Origin: Vermamoeba vermiformis
Taxonomy: Eukaryota > Tubulinea > Echinamoebida
Assembly (NCBI GenBank): GCA_045837725.1
Contig: JBEWZL010000133.1
Span: 1-30,386 of the forward strand
Direction of reading: 5' to 3'
DNA: 30,386 nucleotides
Each line of letters begins with the position of its first letter. The first letter of the stretch is position 1. Both the position numbers and the translations under genes were made by a program. The notes under the pieces are model-generated. The model ran no database searches. It had not been told where the DNA came from and worked only from the letters and a program-made list of their open reading frames with translations. Below are positions 1-11,554 of the stretch, in pieces.

Positions 1-88
1 GTGTAGAAATGGTGTAGCAGAGAATGTAAATATTTGTTTTATTACTAAAGTGTGCAAATGTTTTGATAATCTTTGTAACCTTAAGAAT

Positions 89-1560
89 TTAACCATGGAC
101 TGACACGTCATAATCTATACCAAGTGCAGCTAAGGTAATTGCAGCATATTCAGTTCTGGCTATAACTCGTTTAGGCTCGTATTTGAAGCAAATAAAAATG
201 TTCTGAACAACACGTTCGGCGACACGTGCCAGCGTCCACTGCAAGAAGAAATTCTTGAACGGATCAGCCAGCTGAGCAGCACCAAGACCTTTTCTCCAAG
301 AAGCACCACCAACGACAACTTCGCGCAGTTGCTTGATGGATAGTACTAGCTTCACTGACTGCGCTAGCGTTGAGTAGTTGAGCTCTATGGGTCTAAAATC
401 AGCTCCTTTGACAGCGAACTCCCATGTCACAGGGCCAAAGTTGGTAATGTGAGAGATGGCCATGAGAGGGTCTTCTTGCCCGTCTTGATTTTCGAGTAGC
501 AAAATGACTTCACTTGTTGCAGGCAAGTAATCATTCAAAACAAGCAATCTGGCAGCCTTTCCATAGGGAAATAGCAGTACATGTCGAATGGAGTTAGTCA
601 TTTTAAGACTATACAGGCACTGTTGAGTTGTCGAGCTGACTTCCTCCATGAACCCACAATCAATGAGTGTCGATTGTGCCATTTGGATGTACTCATTGTT
701 GTCCGGGACCAGCAGAAGCAAGTTAACAATGAGTGCTTCAGTTGAAGCAACTTGCATGCCATTTGGAAGAACTTGTGGTGGAGTCTGGACTTGAAACAGG
801 GTTTCAGGCAAGGCTTGGCCCCAAAATTGCATGCCACTGATGTTACTATTGGGTGAGTTGATGTTGCTTCCAAACTGGTATATAGAGTCATAATAATCAG
901 TGTTGAATGGTTGTATTCTGTAGTTAGTTGCTGTTTGAGATTCATCGTCGAGCTGCAAGTCATTGTGGGATATCAGCATTGGTTGTGCACCCATGTTTGT
1001 AGGAGGGAGTGTGGCTCGTTTGTTTCTATATGGCCAATTCAAATAGATAGTTTCTACACTCCCATCAGGAAACCTAAAGCAAAGGGTTTCTTGCTTGTTT
1101 GTGCGAAAGTGCACTTGATTCAAGTAGTAAGTTATGCCATTTGAAGCAGCAAAAGTAATACTCTCCCTTATTTCAGTAAACAACTTTGTGCCTTTAGTTA
1201 GAAGCTCCACTGGTTCAGTAGTAACAAACCAATAAATTGCCCGTGCAGTAAGAGAATTGCCTTGAGGTAGCAGGGGTTGTGATATTTCAACAACCCTTTG
1301 ATTTCTCTGATCTGATGATGCCAGTCGTACTACATCTTTGGCTCGTGCAAAATGTATACGACTCCTTAAAATTAAATTAGAAATGTGATTGCTTTGTGCC
1401 AACACTGACGTTTGGACAGATGGAGTTTGGGTATTCTTTTCTTCTACTGAATCCTCCCTTCATAATCGATTACATGTTGGGATTTTTGAGAACCACACTC
1501 AATAATGTACTTACTTTTGATTCTCTTCTTTAACTGAATCCCTCTTTGGAAAGTCTTTTA
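89..1560 (-). pseudogene. P1: truncated family-P gene, domains 1 and 2 only
   Basis: The main exon runs from 1364 (after an AAG acceptor) down to a TAA at 89-91. It closely matches P4: the TARAIYWFVTTEP block, a Gln/Pro linker, then the LLLLVPDNNEYIQMA and EVILLLENQ blocks. An upstream exon (1457-1410) encodes EDSVEEKNTQTPSVQT in the phase P4 uses, and a possible earlier exon (about 1560-1515) encodes a second, similar KRDSVKEENQ stretch. No start codon could be joined confidently. Homology stops at V-H-G just before the TAA, where P2-P4 continue with GSVL(V/L)Y. The end of central domain 2 and the C-terminal papain-like domain are therefore missing. A GT follows the CATG at the break, so an intron leading to exons beyond base 1 cannot be excluded. 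It is probably a recent copy decaying by truncation. The molecular role of the family is not recognised. Confidence 0.65.
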
Positions 1561-1616
1561 CTGGACCCTAAACTTTTGGTTAATTCTGCTTTTAAATTTC
1601 TTAAAAGAGATGGCAT

Positions 1617-3417
1617 TTAACTCACAGGCAAGTCAACCTTTTTTTGAGATTCCAAAGTGTCTTCCAAGTCACTTGATTTGTAAACTGAAAATCTACTATT
1701 AAAGTATTAGAATAATATTTGTTACCAACAACTTACTGATGAAGTGGTGGTGTCTCAGCAATTCCTTCACTGATCATTTGTTCTTTCAAAAAAAGCAACT
1801 CGTCCACAAACTCTTGATTATCTTCTCGTTTCATGGATGCTTCAACATCATCTATGAAACACTCATAGATCTCTGTCAGCCCTTCTGCAGAGAGGGTGTT
1901 GAATATCTCTTCCTCATGTTGAAGAATGTACCATGGAAGATATGAAGGACAGTGAATGTATAAGAGAACACTACCGTGGACTATTACTAGCTGATCTTTG
2001 AAATGATGAGCTATCTTCTCAATGATGAGAGTTTTTGAAGCATATTCAGTAAAAGCCTTGATGGGAGATGGTTCAAACTTGAAGCAAATAAACATATTCT
2101 GTTGAATATTTCTAACTATTCTGTCATGAAGAATCCATTCTGACATAAAATCAGTGAATGTCTCAACTAAGTTGTCATAACACTCTTGTTTCTTGCAGCT
2201 AGCACCTCCAACTATTCCATAAAGTTCATGGATAGAAAATATCTTCTTTACAGAGCCACTTAGCGTTGAGTAATCAAGTTCTAAGTCCCCAAAAGTAGCT
2301 GTTTTCAGAACAAACTTCCAAATGGTGTCTTTGATTTCATCATTGAAAGCTGTTTTGACATTAATTACTTGTGTTATTGCCACAATGTCATTTTGCTGTT
2401 CCATTTCATTCTCCAGAAGCAAAATGACTTCACTTGCACGGGGTAAATAATCAGACAATTTGCGAAATCTGCTTATGTCACCATAGGGAAACAGCAAAAT
2501 ATGGCGTTCTTTGTCTATCAGATCCAATTCACTATAAAGTTGCTGCTGAGTGTTCGAGCTGACTTCTTTCTTGAATCCCAATTTGAGTAAGGCACAATCA
2601 ACCATATCAACATATTCTTCAAAGTCAGGAACTAAAAGAAGTATATTGATGATGAGGGGCTTGCTTGACGGACGTTGTAGACCATCACCATAGGCAATTG
2701 GGGGTGCAATATGAGCTGTACATATTTCAACACTTGTCTGTTGAGGGGGTGTGTTGTGCTGTGCATCAGTAGGTTGATTCGTGTTGTTGCCTGTCCCATA
2801 GGCTATCATTGAAGGTTTGTCTTTTGTTTGTTTGTCAAATTCAATGTGCATCACAATATTGCTATTGGAAAAAACAAACTCAAGTGCCGCTGGTTGTGAA
2901 GACTTCATTTCTATTTGAGCAAGGTAATGAAGGACTCCATAGCCATCCATATATTCAAAACACTCCTTCCAGACGAATGAGTCGGGATTACTGAATCGAG
3001 GAGTAATTTGTTCTAGTGCGATGAACCAATAGACTGTGCGAGTTGCAAGTCGATTGTCAGGAGGTAGAGGGCGAGCCTTTTCAAGGATTTTTTCGCTCCG
3101 CTCCTGTCCTGGACGTAGTCTTGAGCCAAGATCTTTTACTCGCACACAGCGGAGGTGACACCTACATAAACGTTATTACGCCAAGCGTCTGGTTTGTTGA
3201 TTATAAATTAAGCACATACTGGGTACTCGCTTCTTGTGGTTGTTCTTGAACGCCATCATTCAGATCTGCAACATTTCAAAATTAATATTGTTGTATTTAA
3301 ATAAGTGTCTAATAGTCATAAATTTTTTAAAATAATTGTAAATCAGATTAATAAAGATTCTGACTGACAGATTCGGATTTGGATTTAAATTAGAATTTAA
3401 AGAGAGTGCTTACCCAT
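1617..3417 (-). CDS. P2: family-P protein lacking the papain-like C-terminus
   Basis: The proposed exons are 3417-3414 (ATG plus one base), 3265-3220, 3161-1737 and 1692-1617, giving 516 residues in continuous phase with donors GTAAGC, GTATGT and GTAAGT. The last junction is the least sure: if that intron is retained, translation stops at TAA 1735-1733. Domain 1 (about residues 30-110) has the family pattern T-V-Y-W-F-I, then F-V-W-K-E, Y-L and F-V-F. A Thr/Gln-rich linker follows. Domain 2 (about 165-450) carries ILLLVPDFEEYVDM, RHILLFPYGD, ASEVILLLENE, GGASC and CPSYLPWYIL, and ends in a conserved acidic helix region (TEIYECFIDDVEASMKRE). Neither domain is recognised. The Cys/His papain-like domain of P3-P5 is absent. 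Domain 1 is far more diverged from P4 than P1 is, so this is an old paralogue. Confidence 0.75.
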
Positions 3418-3841
3418 TAATATTTATGCCACCAAATTTTAGTACACGTATCTCACTCGGGTGTGCTGTTTGCTGCTTTTCAAAAACCGTGCAAATAAAA
3501 TTCAAGATCGGTCACGAAACTAAAACGTCATTAATATTAGATCTGGCCAGTTATCTGAGAAACTAACGTAAGTTTCAATGGTTGTGTTATTGTATGCCAG
3601 TGTAAAGTAATATCAGGAGGTGTTGTGTTTGATAAATCGAATCAATTCAATTCTTTTGCCAGGGCTTTTTTTGTGTTGGCCGGAAAAAAATGCGAAGAAT
3701 TTAAATCAAATAATCGCCCAGCCTAGCCCATCAGCTACAATCTTATAACGTTAGTGATCATCATTATCTACCAGGTACTTACGAGACCCAAAAATTTTAG
3801 GCAGTTTATTAGGAATAAATAGCACAATAGTATGTCACTTC
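3418..3841. other. Intergenic region between P2 start and phosphatase end
   Basis: This 424-bp AT-rich stretch holds no convincing exon on either strand. It should contain the P2 promoter and leader and the 3' untranslated region of the phosphatase gene. No distinct TATA box or repeat was recognised. Confidence 0.5.
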
Positions 3842-5329
3842 TCAGGTAGGTTCTACAGCTCTAGGGTACAATCGATTCAAACTCTCGTGCAAATTCTTGT
3901 GCGGATAAACATCGGGCTTTTTTGACCAGATGAACTTCGTCACCTGGTCGTAGCTCCATGTAGGATTAGTCTTATAGAGATAGGCTATACCGATAGACCC
4001 TGACCGTCCTATTCCCGCCCTGCAATGCACCAAGACTTTGCGTCCGTCAGCCAACATTTGCTCGATCCAATCCACTGCTTGAGCAACGAGTGGAGTTGCG
4101 ATCGGATGAGAAGCTCCGTCTAATCGTACAACAATTTGTTAGTTCGCTATTAATATATGTAATCAAAAACTACATAAGATGAATTTCTCGTGCGAGAAAC
4201 AAATAAACTAAACCGGATCTTTGTTCAAGATCGGATGTGTTTTGAGGCCTCAATGAAATTAAATGCTAGTATATTTGCGAATATTTAAAATGCGTACCAG
4301 GGACAGGAATCTTTTTGTATTGAATCGGCGCCACGCCCTCAGTAGCAGGAATTATGACGTCAAGTTCCTCAGCCATGTTCAGAATTGCTGTAAAGCCTAA
4401 TGAAGCGGCCTATAGACAATACGATATCAATTAATATAACTGCTAGTATACAATATTTTCAAGTCGGATGCGTACCTGGTTCGCGGCAATAAAATTTCCA
4501 ACAAAAAAGTTCGGTGCTACTTCGTTGTATTGTGGTCCCTGTGTCCACTTAGAGTTAGGGTTAGGCGGGAACACGTCCACGATTGCATTAGAGCCATATG
4601 AACCGATCCAGATCCAATCTAAGAAAAAAGTTCAGATCCGATTAAATACTTGTATGACGGCAAAATAACAACAAGTTCGTCATATTGGTAAAGTATCTAT
4701 TATTTAGTAATGTACATACCTCCTTTATTGTTGCGGATCCTCGACGTGAACTCGAACTTGCCCTCTGTCGTGCACATGAGAGTAGTTTTGAAGTTGTAAG
4801 AACTGTTGCTCGAGGGAGTAAAATACGTTGATCGTTCAAGCTCCATTGGAATATGATGCCAGCGACCATCAGGATTAGCTTGGTGGATTAGATTCGTGAC
4901 CTCGAAAAAAATTTTGGTTATTTGCGTTGCAATAAACTCTGCAAGCTTGGAAAATACAAAATAATAATTTCCTAATGCTCGTGCTAAGGTGATGAAGAAA
5001 GCTTACTAACTCAGCAGCAATAAGATCTTCGTGCACGACTCGGGATTGGAGCTCAAGCTGTACACGCACCGTTAAAGCTTCTAGCATGTACATCATTGTT
5101 GTCGAATTGCTCGATGGCTTCATAGTTAATGCGGTAATAATTGCGGCAGGCTCATTGTTGGCCATCAGCGGATTTCTAGCATCTAGTGGAGTGGCTGCCC
5201 TAAATGGGTAAAAATTGAGCAAAAATTAACACGAATTAATTATATTTTATTATTGTAAAGGCATTTTAATTAAATAAATAATTAAGTTCATTGCTCTGCA
5301 CCTTACTTTTCTATCGCAGAATGATTCAT
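3842..5329 (-). CDS. Dual-specificity protein phosphatase with N-terminal extension
   Basis: Six exons (5329-5307, 5199-5007, 4936-4720, 4618-4476, 4409-4298, 4119-3842) splice in phase to 321 residues. The C-terminal half is a dual-specificity phosphatase: the signature HCRAGIGRS (Cys about 268, Arg about 274) forms the phosphate-binding loop, and the Asp in IPVPDGASHPI is the likely general acid. Such enzymes remove phosphate from Ser/Thr/Tyr or from non-protein substrates through a cysteinyl-phosphate. The N-terminal half has a helical stretch (about 45-95), then a probable beta-rich stretch with Trp and aromatic residues (GRWHHIPMELE, GKFEFTSRIRN, DWIWIGSYGSNA). This could be a small beta-sandwich, possibly carbohydrate-binding as in glucan phosphatases, but I cannot confirm that. 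There is no signal peptide or membrane helix, so it is probably cytosolic. It is divergent to receptor-like gene A. Confidence 0.85.
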
Positions 5330-5631
5330 GTGGCCAATATCAATTAATTAATCTACTGGTAGGTTTTCAAGCATTGTTGCTGTTTTTATGCAATGTCAAC
5401 TTAAATGAAATCAATCAAACAATGGATTCCAGTTTTCCGCAATCGCAATGGTTCAATAAAGAGCAAAGACCTAAAGATACTTAACAATATGAGTTGCAAG
5501 TCGCTCGTGCATTTGCGCAAAATAGAAAAATTGGACGACAAAAGGAATTGTCTCGTCTTTGTCCCATCCGGTTTATACCACCTGTCAATCGGTTGTTGGA
5601 GTTCATTTTTGCAACGACACGTAATTAAAGA
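5330..5631. promoter_or_regulatory. Divergent intergenic region, phosphatase and gene A
   Basis: About 300 bp lie between the two start codons, so both promoters must be here or inside the leaders. Open frames in this stretch have no resemblance to neighbours and no supporting splice context. I see no clear TATA element or repeat. Confidence 0.45.
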
Positions 5632-8267
5632 ATGCAGAAGGTGCATATTCGGCACTTCTTCAGGCTATACGTGCCTTTAGCGTGCCCTCCGGGGTATCAA
5701 CTTCAGATGTTAACTCCGCCGGATAATCCATTCGGCTTTGTTCTTAAAGACAAGGCAACAAATCGGACGCACAATTATCACTTAGAATTATTCTGCATTG
5801 CTGATGACGAAAAGCCCTCAAGATCCTACGAAAACTGGGCGACTTGGGCAAAGCGAAGTCCGATCTGCTTTCAAACGACGGAGAATGATCAAATTGAAGG
5901 AGTATTAATTAGAATTAAAGTAAATCATGGAGTATTTGATTTTAGAAAATTAAATGAGCAACTGGCGCGGATAGCACTGAACTATTCCGTGGATGGAATT
6001 CTACAACAACGTGCAGCCTCTCCGATTATTAAAATCTTGCCTAAAAGACGAACAGCTGCAGATGAAGATGAAGGTAAGCCCTAACTAGCGTCCTAAAATA
6101 CTTAATCTGGACTTTACGTGGCGTGAATCATTAATGATTACGGATAATATTTGCATAATCGTGATTATTTACATTATATTTTATAGTATGTATTCCCATT
6201 AATTGGGAACCAAACACGGGAAGTGGCATTAACGATCCGTCATCCCTGTCGGCTAGCAGCCAAGGCCTCAATTCCGACAATTACAATCCATTCGATGTTT
6301 CTGGCTCATATTCAAGCTATGATAGCCCTGATGACCAATTGTAAGCTTGCCTAACCTTCTGTATACAAAAGATTATTTTTAACCGTTGGATTAGAAAGAC
6401 GTCTTCAGTGGTCGCCGAAACTTCTTCAAATTCAGCGAGTCCCGTGCCCGAGGATGTTAATAAGTTCTAGTAAGTTCGATAATCAATTATGCTAGTTTTG
6501 GATCTCTAACTCTTTTTTTTTAGCTCTTCGTCACCGGATGATTACGAGCAAATGCAAGGCTTTAATACCAATAACATTGATTACGCCATGCAACAACGAG
6601 CAGAGTTGCAGTACATTTCACCGCAAAATGAGAATTATATGGTACTTTACAACGGCAATGCAGAAGTCGTTGGTAACTTCAGAGCATTGAACTTCTACAA
6701 GTCATCAGACATCAATATCAAAGAGGACATCAGGCTGCTCGTTGAAGGTACGTACGAGGCATTGGCTATGGCACTTTGCACTGCCTACCATCAGCATAAT
6801 CGTGCGCGTAATTCATGACTGACACGTGTCATTTATGGTACTTCAGACCATGACTGCCGTGACACTTTGCTTCAAATCGACGGAGTAAACTACAAGTTCA
6901 AGCAAGGAGTGCATCCAGACACGAACAGACGATTTGTTGGCTACATTGCACAACAAGTGGAGAGTGTTGTTCCTGAAGCTGTTCAGCTCATTGATGGTGA
7001 GTTCCATCCAGTCAATAAGCCCTGTTAAACTAATTAACTTCATATAGGTGTGCTGCACGTTGACTATGAGTCTCTGATACCATATCTAAGCGAGTCTATC
7101 AAGCAGAACTTCAATGACATCAAGGATGTTAACGCGAAGGCAGATCGGATACAGCAAGCTATTGACAGTATGTACGAGCAGTTTGTGAAGAAAGAAGACC
7201 TCAAAACACCAGTTGCTGTCACTGAGAGCAGCAGACGAGGTACCAAGAGACCAGCTCCGAGCAAGAAGGGCCTGAGCACGCTGTGGAAGACTATAATCAT
7301 TATCAGTATTGTAGCGACGTGTGCAACAATAGGCCTCGTTACCTACTTAGTGGTAATGTCACAACATCACGATCCAGTGCCTAACACCCCGCCGAGCGTG
7401 CCTGAAATACCCCTCGAACCCGTTGGGGAAGAAAAGTCTGCTACGTTCATCGCACTGAAAGAGTTTTATGAAGCAACGAACGGACCGAACTGGAAGATAC
7501 GAGATAACTGGCTGAACACGAGCGTTACTGTATGCAAATGGTTTGGCGTCAAGTGCAAGAATTCTGCCGTTGTGGAGCTCAATTTACCTTCCAATAACTT
7601 GGTGGGAACCATCCCAGACTCTTTTTCCGAATTAGGAAATTTAACACTGCTCAATTTGACGAACAACTTACTAGAAGGATCCCTTCCCGCGGTAGTATTA
7701 GAGAACAAAGAGCTTCGAACTTTGATTTTCGGCGGAAATAAGTTCAGTGGCACGATACCGAAAGAATATATTCAAACTAGCCTCATAGTTATGGATCTCA
7801 GCAACAACGAGCTTTCGGGTACTATTCCGGATTTGATGGGCATACAATTAGCGATGGTCGAGCTGAACCTATCAAGAAACAAATTTACCGGCGTGATCCC
7901 GCAGTTTGTCATCTCGAGGCTAGATCTGAGCCACAACCGCCTCGAAGGCACGATATCTCTTTCATGGTCAACAACGCACTTGAACTTGTCTAATAATAGC
8001 TTCTATGGCAACCTCCATACCATTACGGAAATGTCGAGTTTGGTAGTGCTAGATCTGTCGTACAATAACTTCAACGACACGCTGGTGCTCAGTTCCGATC
8101 AGTTAAAAACACTAACAGTGTTTGATGTATCGCATACGAAGATCAAACACTTGGTGGAGCAAGAGCCTAGTCCGAGTCCAAACTTCAACAGATGTGACGC
8201 GAGCGGTACTCCGTTCATTTGCCCGCTGCCGAGTTGGGCAGCTAAATGTAAAGCCACCTGTAGCTAA
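5632..8267 (+). CDS. Gene A: MYRF-like self-cleaving membrane protein with LRR ectodomain
   Basis: Exons 5632-6073, 6187-6340, 6395-6469, 6524-6747, 6847-6996 and 7048-8267 give 754 residues. The start is the ATG matched by gene B. Residues 1-145 form a domain with FRLYVPL, YENWATWAKR, GVLIRIKV and VFDFRKL, ending in LPKRR. It occupies the place of the DNA-binding domain in MYRF, but I cannot assign its fold. A Ser/Asn-rich linker follows. Residues about 258-350 are an S74/ICA domain: YNGNAEVVGN, then SDINIK with candidate nucleophile S285 and general base K290, then GYIAQQVESVVPEAV. A predicted helical stalk precedes one membrane helix (about 430-452). The LRR N-cap (CKWFGVKC, about 505-512) leads into plant-type LRRs (LxxNxLxGTIP) and a C-terminal cysteine cap. 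With no signal peptide, a type II topology is expected: N-terminus cytosolic, LRRs outside or lumenal. The released N-terminal trimer is the predicted effector. Confidence 0.9.
6748..6846 (+). promoter_or_regulatory. Conserved S74-splitting intron of gene A with palindrome
   Basis: This intron is 99 nt, among the longer ones in the family. It carries the perfect 12-bp palindrome TGACACGTGTCA at 6820-6831, about 15 nt before the AG. The same site, exact or nearly so, lies in the matching intron of genes B, C and D. ACTGAC, overlapping its left end, could be the branch site, but that does not explain the right half. Confidence 0.6.
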
Positions 8268-8416
8268 TTTATGTTAATAGTTTTTGCTGTAAATAATAAC
8301 GATTCACTACACACCCTTTTCAATGTGCTTGCATAAGAAATACAACTCGCGAGATCTCGGGGTGTCACCCATTTGACGTCTATCGCGACACGAAAACAGA
8401 ATCATTGTCTTCCTCC

Positions 8417-11073
8417 ATGCAGAAAGTACACGTAAGAAATTTATTTAGGGTGTACGTACCCTTAGTTTGCCCTGTTGGCCATCAAGTGGACCGACTAACA
8501 CCAAATCCGGGCAATAATCGTTTCGGTTTTTCACTCAAAGACACAGCAACAGGCCAAGTGCATGTATATCAACTGCAATTATATTGTTTAGCCGACAGAG
8601 AATATGCCGAACGCACTTATGAGGATTGGGCAACGTGGGGAAAAAGGCATCCGCTCAGTTTTCAAAAGAACCCTCAAACCGAGGAAATTGAAGGTGTAAT
8701 AATTAGAATTAAAGTCAGCCATGGAGTATTCGATTTTAGAAAAATGAAAGAGCAGCTCGTAAGAATATCAGCAATTTACTGCGTGGATGGAGCGAACAAG
8801 AATCAAGGAGTATCTGCGCTATTCAAAGTATTGCCAAAGCGAAGACATGGAAATGATTTAGATAGCGATGGCGGCGATGAGGGTAATTATTATTTTGTTT
8901 TAGCCGCCATCTCTGATGGGACCCAATTCCCATTTTAGTTTCAAACTTCGTTGTTAGGCTCAAAAGTATTTACACGTTATTATAGTTAGGCTATCAATCG
9001 ACTGGGATCCTCTTACGAGTGAACCTAAGCCCGATCAAAGCGAGGCACGTGCGGATATGGATACAACAGCGAATATTGCAAACGCATCGCACGATTATTA
9101 CACGAGCCCTTCGATAGAATCATACGCAAGCTCTACGAGTTACATAGCGTAAGCATCAATAATTTCGCTCCGCTAAGGCGTTATTAAAACTCCTGTGTTA
9201 CTTAGGCCTGGTTCCAATACAAATGTAGTAATATCGAATAGCCCTCAGCAAGAACTATTATCTGGGCATTAGTAAGTTAATTACCAGTACCAACGCTTTC
9301 AATTTAAGGCTTGCTAACCCGCCGCATCTAGTTCCGACTACGAATTGCTAATGTTTCCTAACCCAAATCTACCAACCTTGCAACAACATTATTCTCCTTA
9401 CGAAGATATACCACAGCAGGTGCAGAACGAGAATTACATGGTACTTTACAACGGCAACGCCGAGGTGATCGGAAACTTCAGAGCATTGAACTTCTACAAG
9501 TCATCAGACATCAATATCAAAGAGGACATCAGGCTACTTGTTGAAGGTACTTAGGAAGCGTTAGCTATAGCACTTTACGCTTCCTACCGTCAGCATAATC
9601 GTGCATGTAACACATAACTGACACGTGTCATTTCTCGACTTCAGATCACGATTGCCGTGACACTTTGCTAAAGATCGACGGTGTTGACTACAAGTTCAAG
9701 CAAGAAGTGCATCCAGACACGAACAGACGATTTGTTGGCTACATTGCACAACAAGTGGAGAGTGTGGTTCCCGAGGCTGTTCAGCTCATTGATGGTGAGT
9801 TCCATCGAGCCTACTGTGGTAAATTAGTATATTGAACTGATGATGATATTTTCTAGGTGTGCTTCATGTCGATTATGAAGCTTTACTACCATATCTGAGT
9901 GAATCGGTTCGTGCCAATTACAACGACATTCGAAACATTAAGACAGACAAAACGAAGTTCCATCAAACTTTTGATTCGATATACGAAGAGTTCATCCAAA
10001 AAGAAAAGACGAAGAAAGCCAAGAAGGAGCCTGTGAAGACAAAAGAGAACGAATCTGGCGAATCCGGTCCAGGATTCAGCACGATCTGGAAAGTTATCAT
10101 CTTGATAGCCGGTCTCGCCATAGTAGGTGTTGGTGCGATGATTGCAGTCATGGCCATTCCTGGACATATTACTCATGTTCCTACGGACCCATTGACGCCT
10201 GCCCACTTGAGTCCTGCTGAACCTCAAGATCCGCTGATCGAGCGCGTCTTCAAAGACCTTTATCTCTCTACAAGTGGCCAGAATTGGAGACATAATATTG
10301 GCTGGCTCAACAAATCTACACCTATTTGCACGTGGTACGGCGTGAGCTGCACAGGCAAATCTGTTACGAAGCTAGCATTGCAAGAAAATGGTCTCAGCGG
10401 CACAATTTCATCGAGCTTGTTCGAATTAACAACGCTAATTGAAGTGGATTTATCTGGCAATCATATCAGCGGAACTCTGTCATCGGACATTCCTGCATTG
10501 ACACAATTGCAAGTGCTTCAACTTCAACAAAATGACTTGACCGGCACGATTCCTGAAGAACTCGCGCACATGGCTTCACTTAGTACCCTCCGACTGGACA
10601 ACAATAGATTCAGTGGAACCATTCCTGCGAGCATTGTCAGCGCACCACAGTTGCACGAAGTTAAGCTTGCAAACAATACACTTACAGGCACTATTCCCTT
10701 CGTGAACTTCACGCATCTCGACGTTAGCAATAACCTCCTTGAGGGCTCGTTACCTCAGTTTAGTGCCGTAACGACTAACCTCAACATTGAGAACAATAAG
10801 CTCGTGGGCGATGTCGCGAACCTGAGCAACTTGACTGGCATTGTTTCGCTGCTCATGGGCTCGAACAACTTGACTGGCACATTAAGCTTCAGCGAAACAC
10901 AGCTGCGCACGATTAAAGTGCTTCGTATGGCCCACACGTCGATCAGCAGCATTGAACAGACCCAATATGTACCGGGCAGACCGTCTTTCAAGTCTTGTGA
11001 CATGTCGCACGTGCCTTTGAAATGTCCTTTGCCAAATTGGGCTATTTCTAGCTGTAATGCCAATTGTAAGTAG
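8417..11073 (+). CDS. Gene B: MYRF-like self-cleaving membrane protein with LRR ectodomain
   Basis: Exons 8417-8882, 8986-9148, 9206-9271, 9332-9546, 9645-9794 and 9857-11073 give 758 residues with the same phases as gene A. The start is the ATG of MQKVHVRNLF, matching MQKVHIRHFF in A. The N-terminal domain (1-150) is clearly homologous to that of A (RVYVPLVCP, WATWGKR, GVIIRIKV, VFDFRKM, KVLPKRR). The linker is acidic and Ser-rich. The S74/ICA domain has S290 and K295 in SDINIK and GYIAQQVESVVPEAV downstream. A Lys-rich charged stalk precedes the membrane helix (about 432-455, VIILIAGLAIVGVGAM). The ectodomain starts with a CTWYGVSC cap near 510, has about nine LRRs and ends in a cysteine cap (SCNANC). 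It lies 149 bp downstream of A as a tandem copy. Its LRR segment around 10374-10660 was the source of the decayed fragment near 23.4 kb. Confidence 0.9.
9547..9644 (+). promoter_or_regulatory. Conserved S74-splitting intron of gene B with palindrome
   Basis: This 98-nt intron is strongly similar along its whole length to the one in gene A, including CAGCATAATCGTGC and the palindrome TGACACGTGTCA at 9619-9630. Whole-intron conservation points to recent duplication or conversion of this block, or to a functional element within it. Confidence 0.6.
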
Positions 11074-11554
11074 AAGAGTGTAAAATAGCGTGTATAAAAT
11101 TGTATGATTAGGCCTTGGGTTGGATCAGAACTGAATTAAACCTTGTTTGGAGTAATTGGAAGTTATTCGCTATACAGCGCTGTATGGAGGTTACTGCGTA
11201 CTTAGATCTGTTGGTCGAACCCTGATGAATTGGCTCCTCGGAAATGACAGGGAGGCAATTCATTTTAGCTTCGAAAATCGACATTTCTTCTCTGTAGAGC
11301 GTTGGTCGCCAACAACACTAATGCAAATAAGGCAGCATGGAGTCTAAGTAAGTTCGTTTTCAAAGCGGAAAATTAACCAGATGCATTAAAATTAATTATC
11401 AATTTTGAATCAGCTACAATTTAAGTATTAGCGTCAAATTATCGAGTAATAATTATACAGAAATTTGGTTCTAACAAAAAATCTGGTTTTAATTGCCAGA
11501 TGTGCAAAATCTTCTGTATTCGCCTTGCAATTTCGTTATTAATTATTGAACAAG
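11074..11554 (+). other. Region between gene B and P3 main exon; candidate P3 leader exons
   Basis: A candidate first exon is ATGGAGTCTAA (11337-11347), followed by a strong GTAAGT donor. A candidate second exon follows the acceptor TGCCAG, starting at 11500, with a GTATTC donor at 11516. Together they give a phase that does not fit the acceptor at 11553-11554, so the 5' end of P3 is unresolved. The rest is AT-rich, with nothing else recognised. Confidence 0.4.

Noticed and set aside
5405-5680. 91-codon plus-strand frame before gene A
   Set aside because: It overlaps the start of gene A in a different frame and lies in the divergent promoter region; no homology or splice support.
6524-6996. 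S74 domain as sign of a phage tailspike or viral insertion
   Set aside because: S74/ICA domains also occur in eukaryotic MYRF proteins. Here the domain is split by spliceosomal introns and joined to a membrane helix and LRRs, so it is a host gene.
11156-11347. 63-codon open frame between gene B and P3
   Set aside because: It has no ATG at its start, no resemblance to known domains, and overlaps the candidate P3 leader exon in another frame.
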